Part shown: positions 8,767 to 17,507 of the stretch, one piece after another
How positions within the stretch are numbered: position 1 is the first letter of the stretch
Layout: each line of letters opens with the position of its first letter
NCBI RefSeq assembly: GCF_023544445.1
Contig: NZ_JALPVJ010000007.1
Coordinates: 124,001 to 188,000 of the forward strand
Direction: 5' to 3'
Source of the DNA: Actinoplanes sp. M2I2
GTDB lineage: Bacteria > Actinomycetota > Actinomycetes > Mycobacteriales > Micromonosporaceae
DNA: 64,000 bases
The notes under the pieces: generated by a model
Told to the model about the DNA's origin: nothing
What the model saw: only the letters and a program-made list of their open reading frames with translations
Databases searched by the model: none
Position numbers and translations under genes: made by a program

Positions 8767-10032
8767 TCACCTGTTGAAGATCGTGATCGGGTTGACGATA
8801 TCGGCGGTAGCTGTCAGCAAAGTGAACACCCCACCGATCAAGATGACTGCGTAGGTGACAGGCATCAGCTTGTAGTAGTCGACGCGGCCCGGGTCGGGCC
8901 GGCGCAGCCGGGCGTAGAGCCACGAGCGCACCCGTTCGTACCAGGCGATCGCGATGTGCCCGCCGTCGAGCGGGAGCAGCGGCAGCAGGTTGAAGATGCC
9001 GATGAACACGTTCAGCGAGATGAAGACGTTGAGGAACAACTCGGGCACGCCGTACTGGAAGGCCTCGCCGCCCAGCCGGCTCGCGCCGATGACGCTGATC
9101 GGGGTGTCCGGGTCGCGCTCGCTGCCGGTGATCGAGTTCCACAGCGCGGGGATCTTGTCGGGAATCCGCTTGAGCGCCTCGAACGTGTTCTTGAACAGGA
9201 ACCAGCCGTAGTCGGCGGTCGCCGGGAACGCCTCGGCCGCGTTGTACTTGATCTGGGACGGGATGCTTCGCACGTCCCAGCCGATGCCGGCCACCGAGAC
9301 CGTCGTGGTCGGGCCGTCCTCGTCGGTGATGGGCGTGCGCTGGGCCGCGACCAGGTTGACCTCGGCCGTGCCGGGGACGCCGGCACGCTCGTACCGGAAG
9401 GGCACGGTGCCCGCCGGGAGCGTCCGGACGATCTCGGTGAGCTGACCGTACGTGCCGATCGGGCGGTCGCCGACCTGGGTGATCACGTCACCGTCGCGCA
9501 GCCCGGCCGCGTACGCCGGACCGGCGACCCCGCCGTTCTGCCCGGGCACGCAGTCCTGCTGGGTGGCCGGGATGTTGATCCAGGTGCACTCGCTGATCGT
9601 GATGACCGGCTTTTCCTTGAGCTGGTCGTCGATCGTCTGCGGGTACGCCGTGTTGGGCAGGCCGAGCGAGATGGCGACGAACCAGGCGGCCACCGCGGCC
9701 AGCAGGAAGTGGGTGATCGAGCCGGCCGACATGACGACCGTGCGCTTCCACACCGGGAACCGCCACATCGCGCGGGGCTGGTCCTCGGGGGCGACGTCGT
9801 CGTCCTGCGGCGTCATGCCGACGATCTTGCAGAAGCCGCCGAGCGGGATGAGCTTGAGGCCGTACTCGGTCTCGCCCCGGTGGAACGAGAAGATCGTCGG
9901 GCCGAAGCCGACGAAGTACTTGGTGACCTTCATCCCGAAGCGCTTGGCCGTGATCATGTGGCCGAGCTCGTGCAGACTCACCGAGATCAGGATGGCCAGC
10001 GCGAACGCGGCGAATCCCAGCCAGTAGTACAT
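8767..10032 (-). CDS. rip1: Site-2 protease / M50 zinc metalloprotease (Rip1/RseP family)
   Basis: This 421-residue intramembrane protease cuts anti-sigma factors and other membrane proteins in regulated intramembrane proteolysis. The first helix contains the zinc motif HELGH (residues 21-25). A PDZ-like domain occupies the middle ([20 protein letters not shown]). The third ligand lies in [14 protein letters not shown] near the C-terminus, followed by a last membrane helix. The ATG at 10032 overlaps the dxr stop by one base and is preceded by ggga. The dxr-rip-ispG order matches Mycobacterium (Rv2870c-Rv2868c). The anti-sigma substrates are not encoded nearby. Confidence 0.95.
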   Translation of the reverse strand: MYYWLGFAAFALAILISVSLHELGHMITAKRFGMKVTKYFVGFGPTIFSFHRGETEYGLKLIPLGGFCKIVGMTPQDDDVAPEDQPRAMWRFPVWKRTVVMSAGSITHFLLAAVAAWFVAISLGLPNTAYPQTIDDQLKEKPVITISECTWINIPATQQDCVPGQNGGVAGPAYAAGLRDGDVITQVGDRPIGTYGQLTEIVRTLPAGTVPFRYERAGVPGTAEVNLVAAQRTPITDEDGPTTTVSVAGIGWDVRSIPSQIKYNAAEAFPATADYGWFLFKNTFEALKRIPDKIPALWNSITGSERDPDTPISVIGASRLGGEAFQYGVPELFLNVFISLNVFIGIFNLLPLLPLDGGHIAIAWYERVRSWLYARLRRPDPGRVDYYKLMPVTYAVILIGGVFTLLTATADIVNPITIFNR

Positions 10033-11240
10033 CAAGCTCCCTTAGCCGCGATAGCGATCAACTGCTGCGCCTGGGCGCGCGCCCATGACTCGGCGGCGAG
10101 CACTTCCTCGACGGTACTCGGCTCGGCAAATCCCGGGGCCGCCGCGAGGACGCGTTCCAACGTGTCGACGATGCCCAGAAAAGGTAGCCGACCGGCGACG
10201 AACGCGGCCACACACTCCTCGTTCGCGGCGTTGTAGACCGCTGGGCGGCAGTGCCCGTCCCGGCCCGCCTGCTTGGCCAGCTCGACCGCGGGGAACGCCT
10301 CGTCGTCGAGCGGCCGCAGCTCCCAGTTGTGGGCCTCACGCCAGTCCACGCCGGGCGCGGCGCCCGGCACCCGCTCGGGCCAGGCCAGCGCGAGCGCGAT
10401 CGGCAGGCGCATGTCGGGCGGGCTGGCCTGGGCCAGAGTCGAGCCGTCGGTGAACTCCACCATCGAGTGCAGCACCGACTGCGGGTGCACCATCACCTCG
10501 ATGTCGTCGTAGGGCACCGCGAACAACTCGTGTGCCTCGATCACCTCGAGCCCCTTGTTCACCATCGTGGCCGTGTTGATCGTGACCACCGGGCCCATGT
10601 CCCACGTCGGGTGCTTGAGCGCGTCCTCCGGTGTGACGTTCGTCAACTCGGAGCGGCGGCGGCCCCGGAAGGCTCCCCCGCTAGCGGTCAGCACCAGCCG
10701 GCGCACCTCGGCCGCCGAGCCGCCCCGCAGGCACTGGGCCAGCGCGGAGTGCTCGGAGTCGACCGGGACGATCTGCCCCTCCCGGGCCAGGCGCCGCACC
10801 AGCGGGCCACCGGCGACCAGCGACTCCTTGTTGGCCAGGGCGAGGATGCGGCCCTCCTCGAGCGCGGCCAGCGTGGGGGCGAGCCCGAGGCTGCCGACCA
10901 CGCCGTTGAGCACCACGTCACACGGCTGGCGCGCGAGCTCGGTCATCGCGTCCGGCCCGGCCACGATCTTGGGCAGCTTGAAGTCGCCGGTCGCCCAGCC
11001 GCGGCGCTGGGCCTCGGCGTAGAAGGCGAGTTGCAGGTCCTGCACCACCGACGAGCGGGCCACCCCGACCACGTCGACCGCGAGCTCGAGCGCCTGCGCG
11101 GCCAGCAACTCGACGTTGCCCCCGCCCGCGCCGATCGCGACCACCCGGAAGCTTTCCGGGTTGCGCCGGACGATGTCGATGGCCTGAGTGCCGATGGATC
11201 CGGTCGAGCCGAGCAGTACGAGGTCACGCATGGCGTCCAT
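10032..11240 (-). CDS. dxr: 1-deoxy-D-xylulose 5-phosphate reductoisomerase
   Basis: Dxr (IspC) is the first committed enzyme of the MEP pathway; it rearranges and reduces DXP to MEP with NADPH. The 402-residue protein has the nucleotide-binding motif GSTGSIGTQ near the N-terminus, the metal/substrate region [29 protein letters not shown] and [20 protein letters not shown]. The start may be at 11240 or at the second ATG 11231 ([10 protein letters not shown]); spacing to the ggga site does not decide clearly. It is the first gene of the dxr-rip-ispG operon and is divergent from the YihY gene. Confidence 0.97.
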   Translation of the reverse strand: MDAMRDLVLLGSTGSIGTQAIDIVRRNPESFRVVAIGAGGGNVELLAAQALELAVDVVGVARSSVVQDLQLAFYAEAQRRGWATGDFKLPKIVAGPDAMTELARQPCDVVLNGVVGSLGLAPTLAALEEGRILALANKESLVAGGPLVRRLAREGQIVPVDSEHSALAQCLRGGSAAEVRRLVLTASGGAFRGRRRSELTNVTPEDALKHPTWDMGPVVTINTATMVNKGLEVIEAHELFAVPYDDIEVMVHPQSVLHSMVEFTDGSTLAQASPPDMRLPIALALAWPERVPGAAPGVDWREAHNWELRPLDDEAFPAVELAKQAGRDGHCRPAVYNAANEECVAAFVAGRLPFLGIVDTLERVLAAAPGFAEPSTVEEVLAAESWARAQAQQLIAIAAKGA

Positions 11241-11376
11241 CTTCCCGGACGCCCGCTCGTCGCCCGCGCCCGAGTTCGGCCCCGGTCATCGCCGCCGGCT
11301 CGGCGCCGGCCGAGTGGAGTTCGTCTCCGGGCCCGGACGACGGGTGGGCCGGTCGACATCTGGGTAAGGCAGGGCC

Positions 11377-12204
11377 ATGCCGGGGTGGGTGGCGCGGGCG
11401 CGCCAAGTCGTCAGCGCGCCGTTCCGCTCGTTGCGGGGACGGGATCTGTCGCTGCACGCCGCGGCCGTCACGTTCTATGCCGGGATCGCCGTGGTGCCGA
11501 TCGCCCTGCTGGCCATCTGGATCACCGGGCTGATCGCCGGAGCCGACCGGGTACGCCGGCTGACCGGACGCACCATCGGGGCCTTGCCGGACGCCATCGG
11601 CGCGCCCCAGGCGCTGTCCGCGCTGATCGAGGCCGGACTCCACCTCACGCCGCTGTTCGCGCTGGCCAGCCTGCTGCCGGCCACTCTCTACGGCGAAGGG
11701 CTGCGCCGGGCGTTCGTCTCGTTGCGGATGCCGGGCGGTGAACCGCTGGTCGGCTGGCGCGGGCGGATCCTCTGGCTGCCCCTGCTGGCCGCGGCCCCGG
11801 CCCTGCTGCTCGCGATGTTCCTCGCGCTGCCGTCGACGAGCGCCCTCTGGGTGCGCGGCGGCTGGTACAGCGTGCTCGGGGTCGTGCTCTCGTTCCTGGC
11901 CTCGTGGCTGGTGCTCACGCCGGTGCTGATCTGGGTCTACCGCTACGTGGCGCCCGGCCGGCCCCGCTGGTTGTCGACGATCCTGGTCGGGTCGTTCACC
12001 GCGGCCAACCTGTCCGGCTTCCTCCACGGCTTCGTGCTCTTCTGCTCGCTGCCGCTCAACCTGGGCGCCCCGTTCGGCGGCTTCGACGAGATCGGCGGCA
12101 TGGTCGCGGTCGGGCTGTGGCTCTACCTGTTCCACGTCATCGTGCTGGCCGGGTACGCCGCGACGCGCAGCGCCAGCGCCTACCAGACCCGGCGCGAATC
12201 GTGA
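11377..12204 (+). CDS. YihY/BrkB family inner-membrane protein
   Basis: This 275-residue protein has about six membrane helices and begins with the family pattern LRGRDLSLHAAAVTFYAGIA. Later helices fall around residues 85-105, 130-150, 160-185, 205-225 and 240-262. The family was once called ribonuclease BN but that activity belongs to another protein; the true role is unknown, perhaps transport or membrane homeostasis. The gene stands alone, divergent from dxr, and is followed 65 bp later by a flavoprotein gene on the same strand. Confidence 0.88.
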   Translation: MPGWVARARQVVSAPFRSLRGRDLSLHAAAVTFYAGIAVVPIALLAIWITGLIAGADRVRRLTGRTIGALPDAIGAPQALSALIEAGLHLTPLFALASLLPATLYGEGLRRAFVSLRMPGGEPLVGWRGRILWLPLLAAAPALLLAMFLALPSTSALWVRGGWYSVLGVVLSFLASWLVLTPVLIWVYRYVAPGRPRWLSTILVGSFTAANLSGFLHGFVLFCSLPLNLGAPFGGFDEIGGMVAVGLWLYLFHVIVLAGYAATRSASAYQTRRES

Positions 12205-12269
12205 GCTGAGCTCCCCGCGTACGAGCAGTTGAAGAAACATCGCATACCGGCGCGCTACCCTCAGTCGTC

Positions 12270-13865
12270 ATGACCACCCTCCCCGCCCGGTCCGACGTAG
12301 TGATCATCGGAGCGGGCCACAACGGCCTCGTCTCCGCCATCCTGCTCGCCCGCGCCGGCCTGAGCGTCGTCGTCCTCGAGGCCACCGACGTGATCGGCGG
12401 CGCGGCCCGCACCGAGCATCCGTTCGCCCAGGCGCCCGGCCTCGGCCACTCCACCGGGTCGTACCTGCTGGGTCTGATGCCACCCGAGTTGCTGCGCACG
12501 CTCGACGTGGACATCCCCGTGCTGCGCCGCGACCCGCACTACTTCCTGCCCACGCCCGGCCCGGCCGGATCGCCCTACCTGCTCCTCGGGCGCGACCACT
12601 CGGCCACCCGCGAGCAGCTCGAGCGCTTCTTCTCGCGCCGCGACGTCGTCGCCGACGAGCAGCTCGCGGCCGAGATCGGCGCGCTGCGGGCCGACCTGGC
12701 CCCGGCCTGGCTCGAGGAGCCCGGAACTGTCGAGGAGACGGCCGACCGCTACATCCGCCCGCAGCTCCAGAGCACCTTCATCGACCTCGTCCGCGGTTCC
12801 GTCGCCGACTACCTGGCCCGGTTCGGCTTCAAGAGCGAACTGCTCGTGAGCATGTACGCCGTCACCGACGGCCTGTCCGGCCTCAACGCCGGCCCCGACG
12901 ACCCCGGTACGGGCCACAACTTCCTCGTGCACAACATGTGCCGCCTGCCCGGCTCCGACGGCACCTGGATGATCGCCCAGGGCGGCATGGGCACGGTCAC
13001 CCGCGTCTTCGCCGACGCCGCGCGGGCCGCCGGCGCCCAGATCGCGACGGGGGTCCCGGTCACCGCGGTCACCGTCGACGGCGGGGCGGCCGGCGGTGTC
13101 GTCCTCGCCGACGGTCGTTCCATCGAGGCCCGGGTGGTGCTGGGCGCCTGCGACCCGTACCGGTTGATGGACCTGGTGCCCGCGGGCTCGCTGCCCCCGG
13201 AGCTGACGTCGCGCATGGCCGCCGTCCGGCGCACCGGGACGACGCTCAAGCTCAACCTGGCCCTGCGCGGGCTGCCCTCGTTCAGCTGCCTGCCGCCGGG
13301 GACCGCGTCGCCGTTCGGCTCGACGATTCATCTGCTGCCCGGGTCGGCGGGGCTGGCCGGTACGGCGAGCACGGACTCACCGATGGCGGCGCTGCGGGCC
13401 ATGTGGGCCGACGTGCAGGCCGGGCGGCTGCCGGCGGAGCCGACGATCGAGTGGTATCTGCACACGACCGTCGACCCGTCGTTGCGGGACGCGGAGGGGC
13501 ATCACTCGTCGGCGTTGTTCGTGCAGTCGGTTCCGTACGCGCCGGCCGGGTCGACATGGGAGCGGGAGCTACCGGGGTACGTGGACCGGTTGCTGGAGAT
13601 CTGTGAGCGGTATGCGCCGGGGACCCGGGAGTTGGTGGTCGACATGATGCCGTTGACGCCGCCGGGTATCGAGCAGCACTTCGGGATTACGGGAGGGCAC
13701 ATTCATCACGTGGACAACACGGTCGCGTTTGATGAGCGGATGCCTTATTTCACGGGGGTGGACGGGCTGTATGCGGGGTCGGCGGGGGCTCATCCGGCGG
13801 GGTCGGTGATCGGGGCGGCTGGGCACAATGTGGCTCGGCGCATCTTGATGGATCTTGGGGTGTAG
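12270..13865 (+). CDS. Phytoene desaturase-like FAD-dependent oxidoreductase
   Basis: This 531-residue NAD(P)/FAD-dependent enzyme belongs to the carotenoid desaturase/isomerase (CrtI-like) superfamily. The N-terminal Rossmann motif is VVIIGAGHNGLVSAILLARA, followed by the FAD-ribose region LEATDVIGGAART. The C-terminal FAD motif lies in VDGLYAGSAGAHPAGSVIGAA with GHNVARRIL. No other carotenoid genes are nearby, so carotenoid desaturation should not be assumed; retinol-saturase-like or sterol-like substrates fit as well. Its last ~450 bp have more relaxed third positions than its first kilobase. It is followed by a non-coding gap with a large hairpin. Confidence 0.85.
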   Translation: MTTLPARSDVVIIGAGHNGLVSAILLARAGLSVVVLEATDVIGGAARTEHPFAQAPGLGHSTGSYLLGLMPPELLRTLDVDIPVLRRDPHYFLPTPGPAGSPYLLLGRDHSATREQLERFFSRRDVVADEQLAAEIGALRADLAPAWLEEPGTVEETADRYIRPQLQSTFIDLVRGSVADYLARFGFKSELLVSMYAVTDGLSGLNAGPDDPGTGHNFLVHNMCRLPGSDGTWMIAQGGMGTVTRVFADAARAAGAQIATGVPVTAVTVDGGAAGGVVLADGRSIEARVVLGACDPYRLMDLVPAGSLPPELTSRMAAVRRTGTTLKLNLALRGLPSFSCLPPGTASPFGSTIHLLPGSAGLAGTASTDSPMAALRAMWADVQAGRLPAEPTIEWYLHTTVDPSLRDAEGHHSSALFVQSVPYAPAGSTWERELPGYVDRLLEICERYAPGTRELVVDMMPLTPPGIEQHFGITGGHIHHVDNTVAFDERMPYFTGVDGLYAGSAGAHPAGSVIGAAGHNVARRILMDLGV

Positions 13866-13939
13866 GAACGGCTGGGTTGGGGCGCGGGACAGGCGTTCGC
13901 TTGCGTCGTGGGTTGGTCACTTCCCTCCACTTCTCGGGG

Positions 13940-13986
13940 TAAGACCCTGGGGCGCTTTGAACTAAGACCCTGGGGCTCTGCCCCAG
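13940..13986 (+). repeat. Direct repeat plus small hairpin
   Basis: The 14-mer taagaccctggggc occurs at 13940-13953 and 13963-13976. The second copy opens a hairpin, ctgggg-ctctg-ccccag (13970-13986). It lies about 80 bp downstream of the flavoprotein stop and may aid termination. Confidence 0.6.
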
Positions 13987-14036
13987 ACCCCGGCCATCGC
14001 TCGGAGATCTCCCTGGCGATGGTTGCGGTGGGGCGG

Positions 14037-14155
14037 TGATCTCCTCGCGGCGGCTGCTTCAGGGAATCGAAAAGGCGGAGGGGACGCAACCAAAAGGCGG
14101 GTTGCGTCCCCTCCGCCTTTTCGATGGGGCTGAGGCTGCCGTCGCGAGGAGATCA
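14037..14155. repeat. Long inverted repeat with ~54-bp arms around a strong terminator
   Basis: The inner 25 bp of each arm (14066-14090 and 14101-14125) are perfectly complementary around a 10-base loop and carry aaaa/tttt at the base of the stem, so this is an intrinsic terminator that works both ways. Pairing continues outward imperfectly for about 17 bp and ends in a second perfect block, tgatctcctcgcg (14037-14049) with its complement at 14143-14155. The total span is 119 bp. It lies between convergent genes. The outer arms are more than termination needs. Confidence 0.85.
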
Positions 14156-14275
14156 CCTGAGTAGCTGGTGGGAGCTCGCGCCCTTCGGGCGTCGCCGCTT
14201 GGCCACGCTGCCTCGACGGGAGTTGCCGTCTGTACCACCCGGCCGGCTACGAGATCCTTCTGCTCTTGCTTGTGC

Positions 14276-15832
14276 TTACTGTGCCGTCTTCTCGGCTCGG
14301 ATCTTGTGGCCGACGCTGGTCAGGCAGCGGCCGGTGGGGAGGTCGAACTTCCAGCCGTGGAGCTGGCAGGTCAGGACGTTGCCGTCGACGATGCCGAAGC
14401 GGCTCAGGTCGGCCTTGAGGTGGGGGCAGCGGCGCTGGACGGTCCAATCGCCCAGTTGGGTGTCCTCGGCCTCCACGGCCTTCTCGTGCTCGTCGTACCA
14501 GCCCTCGGCGTACTGCAGGCGCTCCTCGGAGAGGCACTTGAAGAACGCGTAGACGTATTCGTTGTACTGGCCGATGCGGGCGGCGGAGAAGCGGCAGCTC
14601 AGGAACAGGCTGTTGACCCAGTCGCCCTCGTCGATGTGGATCAGGTGCTCGATCAGGGCGCGGCCGGTGCGGAAGCGGTAGCGCACCTTTTCGTCGTTGT
14701 AGGGGCGCACCTGCTTGCCGGGGAAGTCGACGACGATCGACTCGACGACCTCGCCGTCGGTGCCGAACGAGTCGGTCAGGTCGAAGCGGACCGGGCCGCC
14801 GACGCCCTGGGCCAGGTAGAGCGACTCCTCGAGGAGGGGCTCGATGCGCTTCTTGAGCTCGCCGAGCACGTCGATCTCGGGGTGCCGCCACGACGCCTTC
14901 TCGGCGGCGATGACGGGGGCCTTGCGCTCCCGCATCTCCTCGAGGTGCTCGCGCTTGTGGGCGAAGAACTCGTCGACCGGGGTGGGGTGGGTGGTGTCGG
15001 CCGACTTCTCGGTCAGCTCGGTGACGCTGCCGGGGAGCAGGACGATGCCGTTGGTGCCGCCGACCTTGGCGTACTCCTCGAGGAACACCGACTGGTCGGG
15101 GAAGATGTTGCCCTCGTCACCGAAGATGTCGTTGAACTGCCAGAGGGAGTCGTCGAGGAAGCAGGGCGGACCGGCGATCGGGAAGACGTGGTCGGCCTTC
15201 AGGTCGTCGATGTAGCGCCAGGTGCGGTCGAACTGGCGGTCGCGCTTCTGCTTGCCGAACGCCGTCTTGGCCGCATCGGGCAGCTCGTAGACCATCGGAT
15301 ACCAGATAGCGCCGGAGAACTGCAGCATGTGGGCGTGCACGTGACCGAGGTCGTTGAAGATCTGGAGGTCGGTGGGGCGGGCGTCGTTCTGGTTGAGCAC
15401 GCGGATGCCGTCGTGCTCGACCCAGAGCGACGAGTCGCCGATCGGGCCGTCGGTCGGGCTGATCAGGGCCTGGATCATCACCCGGAGGCCGCCGTCGAGC
15501 TCGTGCACCTCGTTCGACTTCGTCTTGAAGAAGCTGGTGAAGCCCAGGTCGCGCAGCTCGTCCTCGAGCTGGCTGGTCGGGTACTCCGGCAGGAGCACCG
15601 TCGCCTTCTTGCTGATGAAGTGCTTGAGGTGCTCGGCGTCGAAGTGGTCCCGGTGCAGGTGGGAGACGTAGAGGTAGTCGACGTCGCCCAGCGTCTCCCA
15701 GTCGAGCAGAGAATTGTCCGGGAAAGGGAACCACGAGGCGAAATATGCCGGGTTCACCCACGGGTCGCACAGAATGCTGCCGGCGGCCGTGTCGATCCGC
15801 ATGCTCGCGTGCCCAGTGCCTGTGATCCGCAC
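14276..15832 (-). CDS. Metallo-beta-lactamase fold hydrolase fused to a C-terminal Rieske [2Fe-2S] domain
   Basis: This 518-residue protein joins an N-terminal MBL domain to a C-terminal Rieske ferredoxin domain. The MBL metal motif HLHRDH lies at residues 58-63, with further likely ligands in LNQNDARP and the HVHAHMLQFSG region. The Rieske motif is C469-x-H471 (RRCPHLKADLS) and C489-x2-H492 (TCQLHGWKF), spaced as in true [2Fe-2S] clusters. The pairing recalls CMP-Neu5Ac hydroxylase-like proteins, although those have the Rieske domain first. I chose GTG 15832 because gagggag lies seven bases upstream; the longer TTG start at 15853 has no such site. It is divergent from the DUF2631 gene. Substrate and redox partner are unknown. 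Confidence 0.85.
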   Translation of the reverse strand: MRITGTGHASMRIDTAAGSILCDPWVNPAYFASWFPFPDNSLLDWETLGDVDYLYVSHLHRDHFDAEHLKHFISKKATVLLPEYPTSQLEDELRDLGFTSFFKTKSNEVHELDGGLRVMIQALISPTDGPIGDSSLWVEHDGIRVLNQNDARPTDLQIFNDLGHVHAHMLQFSGAIWYPMVYELPDAAKTAFGKQKRDRQFDRTWRYIDDLKADHVFPIAGPPCFLDDSLWQFNDIFGDEGNIFPDQSVFLEEYAKVGGTNGIVLLPGSVTELTEKSADTTHPTPVDEFFAHKREHLEEMRERKAPVIAAEKASWRHPEIDVLGELKKRIEPLLEESLYLAQGVGGPVRFDLTDSFGTDGEVVESIVVDFPGKQVRPYNDEKVRYRFRTGRALIEHLIHIDEGDWVNSLFLSCRFSAARIGQYNEYVYAFFKCLSEERLQYAEGWYDEHEKAVEAEDTQLGDWTVQRRCPHLKADLSRFGIVDGNVLTCQLHGWKFDLPTGRCLTSVGHKIRAEKTAQ

Positions 15833-15959
15833 CGTTCTACTCCCTCGATCCAAGAACCCGACCGCATCGAAGGTACCGGGTCCGGGTTGGTGGGCCGCGC
15901 GCGGAGGCGTCGTGCGAAACTGGACACGATAGATCGCCCTGGAGAGGAAGGACTCAGTC

Positions 15960-16193
15960 GTGGCTGCCGATCAAGATCCGGTGTATGCCCCCGACCAGCT
16001 CAAGCCGGGCGACCGCAAGCGGGGTCGCAAGGGCGCCATTCTCAGCGCCGTGGTCATCCTGATGTTCTTCTGGGGCAACCACGAGGGCAACACCGAGAAC
16101 ATCTGGCTCGTCCTCTTCGCGGTCGGTCTGCTCGGCGCGCTCGTCCTCGACAGTGTGCTGCGGCGCAACGGCCTGCGGCCCGAAGACCACTAG
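15960..16193 (+). CDS. DUF2631-like small membrane protein
   Basis: This 77-residue protein has a charged N-terminus (about residues 1-25, KPGDRKRGRKG) and two membrane helices (about 26-40 and 48-66) separated by the conserved-looking turn FFWGNHEGNTENIW. Size, layout and this motif fit the DUF2631 family, found near dxr and rlmN in actinobacteria (Rv2876 in Mycobacterium). The start is GTG with a ggagaggaagga purine-rich site upstream. A clear terminator follows. Function is unknown. Confidence 0.75.
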   Translation: MAADQDPVYAPDQLKPGDRKRGRKGAILSAVVILMFFWGNHEGNTENIWLVLFAVGLLGALVLDSVLRRNGLRPEDH

Positions 16194-16204
16194 AACCGGC
16201 ACGA

Positions 16205-16231
16205 AAAAGGCCCGCTCGACGCGGGCCTTTT
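16205..16231. terminator. Bidirectional intrinsic terminator
   Basis: An 11-bp perfect stem, aaaaggcccgc / gcgggcctttt, with loop tcgac lies between the convergent DUF2631 and DivIVA-domain genes. A-run and T-run flanks fit use in both directions. Confidence 0.9.
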
Positions 16232-16255
16232 CCATGCGCTGGGTCGTGCGTCGGG

Positions 16256-17470
16256 TCACCGCCGGCGGGTCAGGATGTCCTTCACCTCGCGCAGGGCGGC
16301 GTCGACCTCGGCCTCGAAGTAACCGCCCGGCACCAGGCCGAACTGCAGCATGTCGAGGTCGTTCTCGGGCACCGGCATGGGACCGCGGCCGGTCATCGCC
16401 CCGAGGATGCCCTCGAAGAGCCGGTCGACCTGGGCCGGGTCGTAACCGCTGCCGAAGCGGCGCGGTTGGAACGTGCGGCGCAGCTGGTCGATCCGGTAAA
16501 GCTCGCCGCCCGGCTCGCCCATCGGCGGGGGAAGCTGCGGCTGCTGCTGCTGGCTGCCGTAGGCACCGGGCGGGCCGCTCATCGGAGCGTTGCCCATCGG
16601 CGGGCCTCCCATGGGGGGACCACCCATCGGCGGGCCACTCATCGGCGGGGCGCCGTAGCCGCCGCGCGGGTCCTGCTGCTCGCGCTGCGGCATGCGGATC
16701 TCGGCGGTCATGTCGGTCTTGCCGTGCCGGCCCGCCTCGAAGCCGTCGAAGCCGGTGGGCGTCTCGAAGCCGCCGGTGTCGTAGCCCTGGTCGTAACCGC
16801 GCGGGTCACGGTCGTAGGACGGCGGGGCGACCGGACGCTGGGGCAGCTGAGGCTGCGCCGGCTGGCCGTAGCCGGTGGGCTCGTCGTAGCGCCCGTACTG
16901 CTCGGACGGGGGCATCTGGCCGCGCTGCGGCTGTTGCTGCGGCTGCTGCGGCTGCTGGAAGCGGTCGTCGCGGACCGGCGGAGCCGGCAGGCGCTCGGTG
17001 GGCGGGGCCATCCGGCCGCCCATGCCCGGACCGGCCATGCCCTGACCCGCCATGCCCTGAGGAGCCATGCCCTGGCCGGCCATCGTCTGGCCCATGCCCT
17101 GACCGCCGCCCATGCCGCCGCTCATCGCGGCGCCCAGGCCCTGCTTGGGGCTGGCGAACCCGCTCGAGGAGAGACCGCCGCGCAGCGAGTCCCGCATCGG
17201 GTCGGTCGAGGAGCCACCGCGGCCGCCTCGGTCCTCGAGCTCGGCCAGCTGCCGCTCGACGCGGTCGAGGTGGAGGTCGACCTGCCACTCGTCGTAGCCG
17301 CCGAAGCGCACGCGGAAGACCACGTCGTGCACCTCCTGCGCGCCGACGGGCGGGCCCGACTGCTCACCGGCGAGAGTGGCCTCGACGCGGTCGAGGAAGG
17401 AGTCGACTTCGTCGACCTTGTAGCCGCGGCGCAGCGCACGCCGCCGGAAACGCTGCCCCTGACTCGTCAC
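16256..17470 (-). CDS. DivIVA-domain protein with two DivIVA motifs and a long disordered Pro/Gly/Met/Gln linker
   Basis: This 404-residue protein begins with a DivIVA-type segment, GQRFRRRALRRGYKVDEVDS, followed by FLDRVEATLAG. It ends with a second, similar segment, RRTFQPRRFGSGYDPAQVDR, followed by LFEGILGAM. Between them lies a ~250-residue low-complexity linker containing GQGMA-type and PPMGG-type repeats, polyGln-Pro runs and RDPRGYDQGYD-type stretches. DivIVA motifs bind curved membrane and recruit growth or division factors in actinobacteria, so a role in polar growth or septation is inferred. The GTG at 17470 has ggag five bases ahead; earlier in-frame codons overlap rlmN and were rejected. 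It lies downstream of rlmN on the same strand. Confidence 0.8.
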   Translation of the reverse strand: MTSQGQRFRRRALRRGYKVDEVDSFLDRVEATLAGEQSGPPVGAQEVHDVVFRVRFGGYDEWQVDLHLDRVERQLAELEDRGGRGGSSTDPMRDSLRGGLSSSGFASPKQGLGAAMSGGMGGGQGMGQTMAGQGMAPQGMAGQGMAGPGMGGRMAPPTERLPAPPVRDDRFQQPQQPQQQPQRGQMPPSEQYGRYDEPTGYGQPAQPQLPQRPVAPPSYDRDPRGYDQGYDTGGFETPTGFDGFEAGRHGKTDMTAEIRMPQREQQDPRGGYGAPPMSGPPMGGPPMGGPPMGNAPMSGPPGAYGSQQQQPQLPPPMGEPGGELYRIDQLRRTFQPRRFGSGYDPAQVDRLFEGILGAMTGRGPMPVPENDLDMLQFGLVPGGYFEAEVDAALREVKDILTRRR

Positions 17471-17507
17471 AACGTCTCCCACTCCGCTCGCTGGGACCTG
17501 AGCCCAG

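Larger units (their letters stand above)
13866..14275. other. Non-coding gap with repeats and a long inverted repeat
   Basis: This 410-bp gap separates two convergent genes. It contains a 14-bp direct repeat, a small hairpin and the long inverted repeat listed separately. I see no credible gene here; frames crossing it run antisense through the neighbouring metallo-beta-lactamase/Rieske gene. Confidence 0.7.

Noticed and set aside
12270..13865. Carotenoid biosynthesis locus
   Set aside because: The flavoprotein is CrtI-like, but no phytoene synthase, cyclase or prenyltransferase gene is nearby, so the pathway cannot be claimed.
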